The notes under the pieces were generated by a model. The model searched no databases and had not been told where the DNA came from. It saw nothing but the letters and a program-made list of their open reading frames with translations. The position numbers were made by a program, and so were the translations under genes. From assembly GCA_013398295.1 (NCBI GenBank), contig VZSF01003329.1:1-64000 (forward strand): a DNA stretch of 64,000 nt, given 5' to 3'. Positions 11,411 through 22,199 of this stretch are shown here, piece by piece; the stretch's first letter is position 1; every line of letters begins with the position of its first letter. The stretch comes from Chionis minor (taxonomy: Eukaryota; Chordata; Aves; Charadriiformes; Chionididae).

Positions 11411-13661
11411 AAATGTTTTTTAAAGTAGACACCTCTCTGTATTGTGAGAGCAGGTAACCAAAAACCAGGATCTGGCCAAATATTTCTTGATACTATGTAA
11501 ACTTAATCCATGAGCCTTGTATTGCAGGACTGAATCAAAGGTGAGGGTGAAGAACTTACTGCAAGGTGACTAGGTAGCCCCTACTTCACTATATCTCCTT
11601 CTGATGGAGCCTTCCTCTGTTTTTTAGTGGGAAGACATGAGGACAAAGCCAGTTTCAAAAAAAAATAAAAATATTGACCCATGAAATAGAAAAAGAGTAT
11701 TAATTCCTGGGTTATCTTAGTAACAGGCACGAAAGTAGTAGTAGTATGTCATTGTCAGATTATTTTCATTAAAAGGATAATTCATTATACCATTGTTATC
11801 TCTGCTCAAATCTCCTTGTTCACAGTGACTTAACTGACCTAAGTATTCATAAAATTCTCTTAAACTTAGACAGTTGGCGTCTAGACATCTATCTAAATTA
11901 GGACAGCTGAATCTCACCTGTGTCTGAGAATCCCAGCTTTGTAGACAGCAGAGACAAGCAGGTACTTCCAAAATGAAGGGCTTCTTATCTGTCTTGTCTG
12001 AGATAGCTGGGATGACCTATCTATTTTACATCCCTATTTATAGAAAGAGCTGAGAAACTAGTTTAGACAAGATGCTCAGCTACTAGATGTTGCAATGATG
12101 TTATCCTTAATTTATTTTTTATCCCTGGCTTCTGTTGTTTTAGATGTTCCTACATAAGTGAAACATTATACTGTTCTTTCATTTAGACTCAATGAAGGTA
12201 GTCCACATATCAATTGTAACCAGGGTTGTGATTGATGGCAGCCATTAATATCCTCTAACATAGCACTGCATACATAGATATATGCACGTGTCATATTTAG
12301 GTTCATTAATCTGAGTGTTTCAAGGGGAGTTTTTCTTTATCAGGTTTTCATAAAACAATTAATTGATGTAAATTTACCTTCTGTTCTGCACCATGTAGCT
12401 TTGAAGGTTCATAAGATTCAATATCGGAACTCAATAATGAAACTTAATTTCACAATTTCATCACCTATAACGGGGTTGTATACTCATGGACCTAACTCTA
12501 CAGTTTTCCTGTTGTTTTTTTTTTTAAATAGTTAATGTGGAATAAGTCTTGATCTTTTCAAGGAGATTATAGTTAGTAAGAAAAGTTTGAAAAGCTAGAA
12601 CATGAGTTTAAAATGTTTCTGTCCGATCTGCTTTACATCCTAGTTTTTACATTCAGTAGATAATGCCTGATAGTTTGTCAGGCAATTTATACACAACATA
12701 GGTGTATGAAGATCCACAGGTGCTGCACTTCCCTTCTTCAAGCCTATTCAAGCTTTTCACTAGTTGTGGTGTTGTGATTAATTCTCTTTTACCTTCACAG
12801 AACATTTCTTCACCTTTATATGCTCCACAAATGCACCTCCCCAAAAGAGGTGTAAAACAGGCAAGCCACAAATATTTTGGGAAAGGCATGTTTGGAGTAA
12901 GATACAGTCCCTCAGTGTCTCAGAAAAGGTACAGAAAATAACTAAAAATATGTTGACTGTAATAAGCACAAAGGAAAATGCAGAGTCTGGCAGGAAACTT
13001 ATCCCAGTGTTGGTGGCATACAGATCTACATCTTTTAAGCTAATAGGATTAGCTATTGATGATTGTGATGAGCACCAGCATCAGATACTACCTAGTTCTA
13101 CTCTCTTATGCTGGGACAAAGATTTTATTTTGTGTAATTTTATTTTAGTATTTTATCAGTGTTTTAGACAACATAATGTGGAATATAAAAGAAGCACAAC
13201 AACTAAATATTTTACAAAAGATTGCCGTGCTGGCCCAAAAACTTCTTGCAGCGCATTTTGTACATGGATTTTTCTTGTGAAAGTCTCTGCAAGATCAGGA
13301 AAGACCACTCTCATTTATTTCTGCCATGTATTTCTACACAACAATTTCTGGCCTCCTTGTACACAGCTTCAAGGCAAAGATGGTGTTATAAACATATATT
13401 TCCTTTTAAAACTTTCATAAACGGAGGTAATAAAACAAACAAAAGTACTGAGACATTTGTTTTCTAAAACTATAATAGAAATGTGAAGGGAAGGCTCACA
13501 TAAAATTATCTAGTATTTAGGGCATCAGTGTGAACAATGGAAGATGTAAATTAATCTCTTCCATTCTGTTTGTCCTTTTCTGATTTGGGACTTTTATTTA
13601 TGGTTCTGCTTTCTAAATGAGTTAGTTATGGCCATGTTATGGAGTATCCTTGTGTGATGCT

Positions 13662-13691
13662 CTTTTTTTTTTTCTCTCTTTTTTTTTTTTT
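13662..13691. repeat. Poly-T with a short CT interruption
   Basis: Two T runs of about 11 and 13 bases, separated by CTCTC. Confidence 0.9.
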
Positions 13692-13885
13692 AACTAAAAT
13701 ACATCAGTAATTAAAAGATCTAGACTTCACACTTCAGCGAGGGGAGAGATCAAGTTTTGAAACCTAAAATTTTTTACAAAGTACAGTTTTTGTCTTTTGG
13801 CCATCCTGAGGTATCACATTTATTCTAAGTACTTTATTTACTAAAATAAAGGTGAAGAGGGAAGCTCCATGTGCAATAGCTATCC

Positions 13886-13936
13886 ACAAAAAAACCAAAA
13901 AAAACCCCAAAAAACCCCCAAAAAACCCAAAACCCT
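13886..13936. repeat. A/C-rich low-complexity tract
   Basis: Alternating A-runs and short C-runs (AAAAAACCCC-type). This resembles the tracts after 2617 and at 45123-45184. Such tracts are common in bird non-coding DNA. Confidence 0.85.
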
Positions 13937-14906
13937 CTCATATAAAAAGTAAAAGCTCTATTTAATTATTTTTAATGAAAAGAATGAATGAATTATTTAT
14001 TTGCATTATGTTATGTCTGATCAGTTATTTTAGCAGTCACTGTTTGGAGGAGACTAATTCACCGGTCATTGTCCAACTTCACACATTTGTGACACTGACC
14101 AGAATTTCAGACTGACTGTGACCTGCTACTCTTGTAATTTGATATAAAGTTTGTTCCAGAGAAGCCAATGACACCTTGTCCTGTCATGAAGTCTCTACAA
14201 CAGAGGGCCATTCCTGAAGCCTTATATTAAATGAAAAAGTTTGTGCAGCAATTTTTAAACTAGTTGTTATGAGGAGAACTGGCTGGTCACTGCTTTCAGC
14301 TTTCAACTCATCTACCCTGCAGGTTGCCTAGAACTGAAAACTTCAGGTACATTGCTTTTCACTCAGATTTCTATCACATTAGCAGAAGGTGATGTTCCCT
14401 CTCATAGCCACCATCTCTCCTAGCATCACTCCAGAAGATGTGCTTCACCAAGCCCTCCAACTGAACATCTAGATCCCTAGATGAATCCCTAGATGGTGTC
14501 CCTGTGGAGAGGTCAATAAAAAAGTGGTTATCCTTCTTCCTGTTACCCCAGGCCCACCATAGTTTGCCAGGGGTTTTTAGATTTTTTGTCCTTCATCCAT
14601 GGCAAGGGTTTCTTTACTCTGTCTTGACTCATTTGCATTTGTGCCTCCCTGCAAGACATGTGAATGATTTCTTATACACTTTCTCTGTTGTTGTAAATAT
14701 CTTGAAGGCCATACCACCTACTTATTTTGTTCTGCCCTGTCCTATTCAAATGTACCTGATGCAACTGATACAGCTGGAGAATCAGTTGTGGTGGTATTCT
14801 CATGCATTGCTTTATGTCTCTTCTATTTATGATTGCAGTAATATTTTTTAGAAACTCGGGAACAAACTCAAGTTTCATGTCCGTAAGTATATGTGGAACA
14901 TAAGGG

Positions 14907-15950
14907 TGTGTGGACACCTGGAATCGAAGGACATCTAGTGTGTGAGGGTATATGACTAACAGCTGTTTAGCCTAAAAAAACCCCAAACTCACAGAAACAA
15001 GAAATGGGAAAAGTAATAAATTAAGCATAAACAGTAATGAACAGGTGATGATGGAGCAAATAACAAGGACTAGGACTCTCAGGCCACTAATCAACAGCTT
15101 ACTGAGATGCTCAACTAAAACTTTGTAACTGATGTGAGAGAGGGTAATGGGATTATCATGGGTCTCATAGAAAGAACAAACTTATAATGGGGTATTTTAT
15201 GGGGCTTATGGGATTGTGTAAAAGTTAAGGAATGTTTTAAGAGGATAGTGGGAATACATACAAGTTATTCTGGGATGTTTAGGAAAAGGACTAAGGTTGG
15301 TGAAAAGGAGGGATCAAAGCGTTATAAGCGTGGAAAGGTGGAGAGGACGAAAAAGTGATCGACACTCTTCTGGCCAAATCCTGCGTCTGATCACTTGCCT
15401 TATTTTTAAATCCTGTTCCTTACTGTTTTCTGTGTGATCTTGCCATCTGTTCTCCATGTGATATATGTCGGAGAGTGATTTGCTACTGAAAATCAAGCTG
15501 GACTAGTTAATGTGTAGCTCATTAGTAATGTAGGTCACTCATATCTGGTTGGGACCTGAGGTCTGAGCCAATGACTGGGTGACAGTCCTGGGGTCCAGCC
15601 GTGGATGTCAGACTTAAAGCCCCTGCTAGTATATGAAGGGGGTTCGTGAATCAAGAGAGTAAGGGTAGGTGCATGTTTCACTGGTTAGTTTCAAACCTGA
15701 TAAGCCACAGAGAAGGAGGAGTTTGTCTATGTTCAGCTGTGTGTGAGCACTGCTGGTGTTTATGTGGGTGTTGGAAAAGGCCATGATGTCTGTGGTGGCA
15801 TGTGCAGCCAGTCACATGCATGTTGTTCTTTGGGACACATGTACCACTTCACTACTGGATGGACCTGGAAATGAGAACAGCAGCAAACAGACTGAGAGGA
15901 GAAATGTCCTGGGTCTATGAGTCCTAATTCAGCCTGCCCTTAGCAAAACC
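14907..15950 (+). mobile_element. Probable ERV/LTR-derived block, family and boundaries uncertain
   Basis: This kilobase is less A/T-rich than its flanks and matches my memory of a dispersed avian retroviral repeat, including the segments GCGTTATAAGCGTGG (about 15321) and CCTTATTTTTAAATCC (about 15398). A possible layout is an LTR with TG at 14907 and CA at 15540-15541. That would be followed four bases later by TGGTTGGGACC (15546), which could be a tRNA primer-binding site, then 5' leader sequence to about 15950 with no gag. I see no target-site duplication, second LTR or viral coding sequence. The strand is inferred from this model only. It could also be an unrelated unique region. Confidence 0.4.
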
Positions 15951-16152
15951 ATCTCTATTTCATTCATTATGAAGTTTATCTGCAAAATATATCACAGTGC
16001 TACTTACTAAAAGAAGGGCAATAACGTCCTTTCAGAGGTAACTGAAATTCTACTTCCTCAAGTGCTGGGGAACATGCTAGCCAAAATAATCACCTGATCT
16101 AAGTCCCTCCTGTGAAGACAAGAATTTCCTTTATTTATTCCATTAAGTCTAT

Positions 16153-16157
16153 TCCAT
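16153..16157. repeat. Left target-site duplication (TCCAT)
   Basis: TCCAT immediately before the LTR is repeated exactly at 17279-17283 immediately after it. Confidence 0.85.
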
Positions 16158-16340
16158 TGTGGTGGCTTGACCTTGGCTGCATGTCAGGTGCCCACCAAGC
16201 CACTCCATCACTCCCCCTCCTCAGCTGGACAGGGAGAAAAATATAATGAAAAGCTGGTGAGTCAAGATAAGGACAAGGAGAGATCACTCACCAAGTACTG
16301 TCATGGGCAACACAGGCTTATGTTGGGAAAATTAATTTAA

Positions 16341-16346
16341 TTTATT
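16341..16346 (-). terminator. LTR polyadenylation signal (AATAAA on minus strand)
   Basis: TTTATT on the plus strand gives AATAAA in the LTR sense, placed late in the element as expected for the end of R. Confidence 0.5.
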
Positions 16347-16449
16347 ACCAATCAAATGAGAGTAGGGTAATGAGAAATAAAACCAAATCTTAAAACACCT
16401 TTCCCCTACCCCTCTCTTTTTCCTAGTATCAACTTCACTCACAATTTCT

Positions 16450-17048
16450 CTATCTCCTCCCCCCTGAGCAGTGCAAAGGGATGAGGAATAGGGATTTTAG
16501 TTCATCACGCATTGTCTCTGCCACTCCTTCTTCCTCACATTCTTCCCCTGCTCTAGTGTAGGGTCCCACCCATGGGAGACAGTCCTCCAAAAACTTCTCC
16601 AGCATGCATCCTTCCCAGGGGCTGCAGTTCCTTATGAACTGCTCCAGCATGAGTCCTTTCCATGGGGTGCAGTCCTGCAGGAACAGACTACTCCACTGTG
16701 GATCCTTAGTGGGGTCAGTCACAAGTCCTTGTCAGCAAAGCTGCTCCAGTGTGGGTTCCTCTCCACAGATCCACAAGTCCTGCCAGGAGTCTGTTACAAT
16801 GTGAGCTTCCCACAGGGTCACAGCATCCTTCAGGTATCCACCTGCTTTGGCATGGGGTCCTCCACAGGCTGCAGCTGGGTATCTGTTCCACCATTAACCT
16901 CCATGGGCTGTAGGGGGGCAGCCTGCCTCACCATGGTCTTTACTATGTGCTGCAGGGGAACCTCTGCTCTTGTGCCTGGAACACCTCCTCCACCTCCTTG
17001 TTCACTGACCTTGGTGTCTGCAGAGTTTTTTCTCTCACATTTTCTCAC
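16450..17048 (-). pseudogene. Broken open frames inside the LTR with a 15-residue repeat
   Basis: Two minus-strand frames lie in the LTR interior. The first (17048 down to 16830, 72 codons) begins MRKCERKNSADTK and includes a run of five glycines and the phrase PLQPMEVNGG. The second (16722 down to 16450, 90 codons) is in a different frame. It contains three tandem 15-residue units that each carry a C-x-PW core followed one residue later by G (DCTPWKG, NCSPWEG, DCLPWVG), then an acidic stretch. I recall very similar predicted peptides from many bird genome annotations, where they derive from this repeat. I know no function. The frames are separated by a frameshift and stops, so nothing intact is encoded. 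It may be a chance frame kept open by composition, or a relic of a U3-encoded protein. Confidence 0.5.
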
Positions 17049-17278
17049 TCCTCTCTTCCAGCTGCAGTTGCACCATTTTTTTTCTCCCTTCTCAAGTATG
17101 TTATTGCAGAGGCACTACCACCATTGCTGATGGGCTCAGACTTGGCTAGCGGGGGATCAGTCTTGGCGCCATCTGGCATTGGCTTTATCAGATATAGGGG
17201 AAGATTCTAGCAGCTTCTCACAAGAGCCACACCTGTAGCCCCCCCGCCACCAAAATCTTGCGATGCAAATCCAATACA

Positions 17279-17283
17279 TCCAT
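17279..17283. repeat. Right target-site duplication (TCCAT)
   Basis: Exact copy of 16153-16157, directly after the CA end of the LTR. Confidence 0.85.
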
Positions 17284-20200
17284 GACAGAGTAACCCAAAT
17301 GAATTCCTAGACCAAGCTCTTTCCAGCTATCATCTTGATGTCTCCTCAAAAAGAATAAATATTCGGTGGTATCTGAGAGTTATGTCAGAGGGCTAGAAAA
17401 ATACTATTTAATATCCATTAACATAAATATTGTTTTCTGTAACATTTTAACTCAATAGTTTCACCTCTAGTTCACAAAGCATCAAATTATCCAAATCACA
17501 CAGTGAGAAAAACTTTCTCATAGGATTTATTAAGCTTTATGTTGGCATTTGACTTTTAATGAATCCTAAGATATACCAATATAGGAAAAAAAACCCAAAA
17601 TTCTTTCAGCTGTCTTGTCCCTAGGCTTCGCTGTCACTGTTCACCCTCTAAAATCTTTTTATTTCTGCAGAATGGGTAATCATAGATTCAAGAATGCTAA
17701 ATGTGAACATGAATGTACCTATGTATCAACTAACACAAACCCAAAAAACCTTATCTGTTTCTATATTTGACCTTAACAATGTGATCAGGTTAACAATACA
17801 TTTCAGATTAATGAACCAATTTTTTTTTTAGACTAAGCAAGAAGCGTGCACGCCCATTTTACTGCACAAATAGCTGCTCTCTGTCAGTGGCCTTTATATT
17901 GCTGTTTGCACCTCTAAATTAGACTTGAAAAATTATTAATAAGATCTCAAGGAATGTTTCCATTGATGATTTCTAAAATTGAATAGTACTGTAAGGAAGT
18001 GAAAAGTCTTGCCAAAGAGTATTTTTATTCCTTCAATATATATGCATCCATAACCTGATATTACAGAAATCTCAGCAACCTAATAGTATTATATGGAAAT
18101 TTCTGCAATAACCACAACTATATGTCCATGTTTGCCTAATAGAGTTCCCTTAATCTGGGTAAATACAGAAAGGCTTAGCATAATGACAATAGCAGTGTGA
18201 GATAGACAGCTAAATTCTTGGTTTGGTGGAGATGAGAGACGCCACAAGTAAGACGATACAAACCGTACCACACATTCATGTTCGAGAAACTTTGTATGGC
18301 TTAGTATTATACAAAGAACTTGCCAAAAAGGCAAAATTGTATTTTTTGATGCATTGTACAGATAGGAAATTATGGGTTTTTTTTATCTGAGTCAACTGTG
18401 CCATTCCTGTTATTCCTGACAGAAAGGAGACAGAGAGCCCTTGGTATTGGCAAGTGAGTTCTGCAGTCATAAGTTTTAAAAGCAGAAATTACAAAAAGAA
18501 TATAGTGAATAGCCAATCTCACATGTCATGTAAACATGCTGCAGAGGTAACATAAGTATTTGTTCCTGTGAACAAATCAGATAATCAGACAATGCTCCTG
18601 TAGAACTGTACCTGTGTTCGTGGTGACTGTATTCAAATCTATCTGGAGACATATATACATATATAGAAAAATTGTCAAATGGCACTGAGAAACGGATTCC
18701 AAGGTGGAAAATTTGGGTTTGTGCAGATGCAGCATTGCTCTCTCGTAGACAGAAAGACACTGCCTGAATCAGGACTTATTCTGTGCTGATTATGCAAGGG
18801 AAAAAGTTGGAGGACATGAAATCACACATACAGCTTGCTTGAAAGCTCACAACGGACATTCTGCATAAAATTTGTGTCTAGGCTACCACTCACAGCTCAT
18901 TTGTAGCTGACCACCATCTTCTGTTTGTTAGAAGCTGCCTCGTTTCAGTACCTGATTCTGAAGACACTTTAATCAAAACAAATTGGGTTACTTTAAAATG
19001 TGCAAATGGCAAGTCTTCTTTATTCCAGGTCATTTTGACTGATGCAAATTACAAAAGTACTTAAAACAGCACTTCTGTAAGGACATCTAATGGGGAGAAT
19101 AATCTCAGGCAGAAGAAAAAGGGAGAGCAGAGTTAAATGGGCAATGGTAACCTTTTCTGTTAATACAGCTGAATCACAAACAGACAGAGGTACCAACAGC
19201 AAGTACACAATACCAGAAATGGGCAAGTGATACTGGTTGTGACAGATTAGGAAGTAAACATCAGTAGCAATGCAATACAGATCAGATCAGCACTGATATA
19301 AAGCTGAATAATGAGACTCAAGCAGAGGCAAATTCATGAAGAGTTCCAGTATTTTTGCCAGAATCCATATTCCCTTGCTATGAGCAGATATTGCATTATC
19401 AGATACAGCAAGCTCAGCAAGATGTCAAGGGTGGAGAAAGTCATTGCTGTATTTCAGTGTGGGAGTGACAGCCATAGGTTTAGCAGCACCAGATGGGCAA
19501 ACCTGTAGCATCTGAACAGTTCAAGTGTGGATCTGTTGCAGAAACTATGATGTGAATGGCTGCGGGCAAGCTCTCCTGGTGGAAAGCCTTCTGGATCTGC
19601 ACCAGAAGTGAGGAAATGAGCCAGCACTGACTGTTTAAGCCAACATCAGCAGGTCTCTCAGGACTCAGCTGTCTGCTCATCCCACTTTCAGTCCACAGTA
19701 AAGTGTTGTATAAATAACTGTCTAAGGAGCACAGATATCTTCTGTTTCTGAACTGCTCTTGAATTGTCTGTCGTAGGATATGTGTGACTTCAGGCTACAG
19801 GAAGATTTTTTGGTGTTGAGATCCTTGCAAGAAAAGATTAACCATGATTGAACTATATCACATACACTGTTGACCATTTAAAAAATATAACAACGTTTCT
19901 CAAGCTGTAATAATCAGTGTTCAACTGAAAGCAGAAATTGATGATACAGCTGTATTTGCAGTGTTGGTTGTACAAAACTTGTTTCTCTGAATAAAAGTAG
20001 CAATAGACATATAAATTGCTTTCACAGAAAATTCAGGTCAGAGAATTTCTTAAGAATTTCCTCATTTCCTTGTTCCCTCTTTGTGGTCTCTGCTCAAAAG
20101 TGAAGATGACCTCAGCAGTTAGCAACCAGAGAACTGCAGCAATGCCTCCACCTCAGTGCTGTTGAGTGAAAATGCTGTACTCCACTGCAAGTGAAGGGTC

Positions 20201-20286
20201 AAAAACAGACACCCAGATTCTGTTCAGAATTTTTTTCCTGCTTTTCATGAAAAATATGTTGTTTCTTCTCTTTTTAAAAATTTTGG
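17284..20286. other. Unique AT-rich sequence, nothing recognised
   Basis: No transposon, RNA gene or exon could be supported. All ORFs are under 100 codons and lack known motifs. Confidence 0.55.
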
Positions 20287-20308
20287 TACGTAGCTGTGAG
20301 GCTACGTA
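20287..20308. repeat. Perfect 8-bp inverted repeat at the CR1 5' boundary
   Basis: TACGTAGC and GCTACGTA flank a 6-base loop (TGTGAG). A near-direct repeat of CTACGTAGGGA follows as CTATGTAGGGA around 20323. It lies where recognisable CR1 coding similarity begins, so it may mark the truncation junction or simply be degraded CR1 sequence. Confidence 0.8.
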
Positions 20309-20315
20309 GGGAGAT

Positions 20316-22117
20316 GTGGGTCTATGTAGGGATAAAACCAGAAGGGCCAAAGCCCAACTACAACTTAACCTGGCTTCTTTTGTTAAGAGCAATAAAAAAA
20401 GTTTATGTAAATACATTAGCAACAAAAGGAGGACTAAGGGCAATGTCTATCCTTTAGTAGGTGGTGGTGGAAACATAGTGACAAAGGATGAGGAAAAGCC
20501 TGTGGTACTTAATGTCTTCTTTGCCTCAGTTTTTAATAGTAAAACCAGTTGTTACCTGAGTACTCAGTCCTCCAAGTTGTTAGACAGGGGTGGGGACCAG
20601 AGTGATGCCCCCATAATAGAAGGGTAAATGCTACAAGGGGACCTGCTATACCACTTAGACATACACAAGTCTATGAGGCCAGACAGGATACACCTGAGGG
20701 TACTGAGGGAGCTGGCAGCAGTGCTCACCGAGCCACTTTTCATCATTTATCAAGAGTCCTGCCTGACTGGGGAGGTCCCAGTTGACTGGAGGTTAGCAAA
20801 TGTGATGCCCATCCACAAGAAGGGCAGGAAGGAGGATCCGGGGAACTACAGGCCTGACAGTATAACCTTGGTGCCACGGGAGGTTATGGAGCAGATCATC
20901 TTGAATGCCATTACACGACACATGCTAGAAAACCAGATGATCAGGCCCAGTCGGCATGGGTTCATGAAAGGCAGGTCCTGCTTGACTAACCTGATCTCCT
21001 TCTATAACAAGGTGACCTGCTTAGTGGATGAGGGAAAGGCTGGATGTTGTCTATCTGGACTTCAGTAAAGCCCTCAACACTGTTCCCACAGCATTCTCCT
21101 GGATAAACTGGCTGCTCATGGTTTGGATGAGTATACTGTTTGCTGGGTCAAAAACTGGCTGGAAGGCCATGCCCAAAGAGTGGTGGTAATTAGAGTTAAA
21201 TCCAGTTGGTGGCCAGTCACAAGTGGTGTTCCCCAGGGCTTGGTATTGGGGCCGGTTCTGTTTAATATCTTTATCAATGACCTGGACAAGGGGATTGAGT
21301 GTAACCTCAGTAAGTTTGCAGATGATACCAAGTTAGGTGGGAGCGTTGACCTGTTTGAAGGTAAGATGGCCCTACAGGGGGGTCTGGACAGGCTGGATTG
21401 ATGGGCCAAGGTCAATGGTATGAGGTTCAACAAGGCCAAGTGCCAGGTCCTGCACTTGGGTCACAACAAACCCATGCAGTACTACAGGCTTGGGGAAGAG
21501 TGGCTGAAAAGGCGCCTGGTAGGAAAGGAGCTAGAGGTGTTGGTCGAAAGCCAGATGAATATAAGCCAGCAGTGTGCCCAGGTGGCCAAGAAGGCCAACA
21601 GCACCCTGGCCTATATCAGAAACAGTGTGGTAAGCAGAACTAGTGAAGAGACCGTGCCCGTGTACTCAGTGCTGGTGAGGCCACACCTTGCATACTGTGT
21701 TCAGTTCGGGTCCCTCACTATAAGGAAGACATTGAGATCTCTGGAGTCTGGAGAAGGGCAATGAAGCTGGTGAGGGGTCTAGAGAACCAGTCTTATGAGG
21801 AGTGGCTGAGGCAGCTAGGGTTATTCAACCTCAAGAAAAGGAGGCTGAGGGGAGACCTTATCGCTGTCTACAACTACCTGAAAGGAGGTTGTAGCAAGGT
21901 GGAGGTTGGACTCTTCTCCCAAGTAACAAGCAATAAGACAAGAGGAAATGGCCTCAAGTTACAACAGAGGAGGTTTAGGTTGGATATTAGGAAAAACTTC
22001 TTTGCAGAAAGGGTTATCAAACATTGGAACAGGCTGCCCAGGGAGGTGGTGGAATCACCATCCCTGGAGGTATTTAACAGACAGGTAGACATGGTGCCGA
22101 GGGACATGGTTTATTAG
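20316..22117 (+). pseudogene. CR1 ORF2 reverse-transcriptase remnant
   Basis: This frame once encoded the CR1 ORF2 polyprotein, which nicks DNA and reverse-transcribes the element's RNA. The endonuclease is missing. Recognisable in order are: the linker before the RT (FFASVF, about 20517-20534); a palm/finger segment with DPGNYRP (about 20834-20854); HGFMKGRSCLTNL (about 20955-20993); GVPQG (21225-21239); the catalytic FADD (21315-21326); thumb sequence; and the C-terminal [18 protein letters not shown] (about 22023-22076). Breaks are a stop at 20625-20627, a frameshift near 21045, a compensating one near 21090, a stop at 21399-21401 in place of a residue before WAK, and a further frameshift near 21755. 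The two aspartates of the active site are kept, but the protein cannot be made. Confidence 0.93.
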
Positions 22118-22199
22118 TGGCTTTGGCAGTGTTAGGCTGATGATTGGACTTAATGATCTTAAAGGTCCCTTCCAACCTAGGCAATTCTATGATTCTATT

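Larger units (their letters stand above)
9391..14906. other. Unique AT-rich sequence, no gene recognised
   Basis: I see no gene or lineage-specific transposon here. Simple repeats lie at 11377-11410, 13662-13691 and 13886-13936. The longest ORF (12950-13420, 156 codons) has no recognisable domain and unremarkable, intron-like composition. An AT-rich block of short TTAATTATTAAT-type runs lies near 10540-10580. Confidence 0.55.
16158..17278 (-). mobile_element. Solo LTR of an avian endogenous retrovirus (ERVL-like)
   Basis: The element runs from TGTGGTGGCTTGACC to GCAAATCCAATACA, with TG...CA ends and a perfect 5-bp duplication of TCCAT on both sides. Five-base duplications are typical of ERVL-class insertions. 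The sense strand is minus. A polyadenylation signal AATAAA (plus 16341-16346) lies about 185 bases from the U5 end, and CTTATCTTGACTC follows, the same architecture as the LTR at 8438. No internal viral genes adjoin it, so it arose from a full provirus by LTR-LTR recombination or was left as a solo LTR by the assembly. At 1121 bp it is long for an LTR. Its interior contains short minus-strand open frames with repeated peptides, annotated separately. Confidence 0.88.
20287..22199 (+). mobile_element. CR1 retrotransposon, 5'-truncated, about 1.9 kb
   Basis: This is the longest CR1 copy in the window. It begins inside ORF2, between the endonuclease and reverse-transcriptase domains, and runs through to the 3' UTR. 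It ends with CAATTCTATGATTCTATT, the octamer tail. Such 5' truncation is normal for target-primed reverse transcription. I see no clear target-site duplication, which is also usual for CR1. The tail sequence GGACTTAATGATCTTAAAGG, just before the octamers, differs from the tail of the copy at 27155, so the two belong to different CR1 subfamilies. Point stops and frameshifts show it is long dead. Confidence 0.95.

Noticed and set aside
12950..13420. 156-codon plus-strand ORF, the longest outside the CR1 copies
   Set aside because: No recognisable motif, overlapping ORFs in other frames, intron-like AT-rich composition. It looks like a chance ORF.
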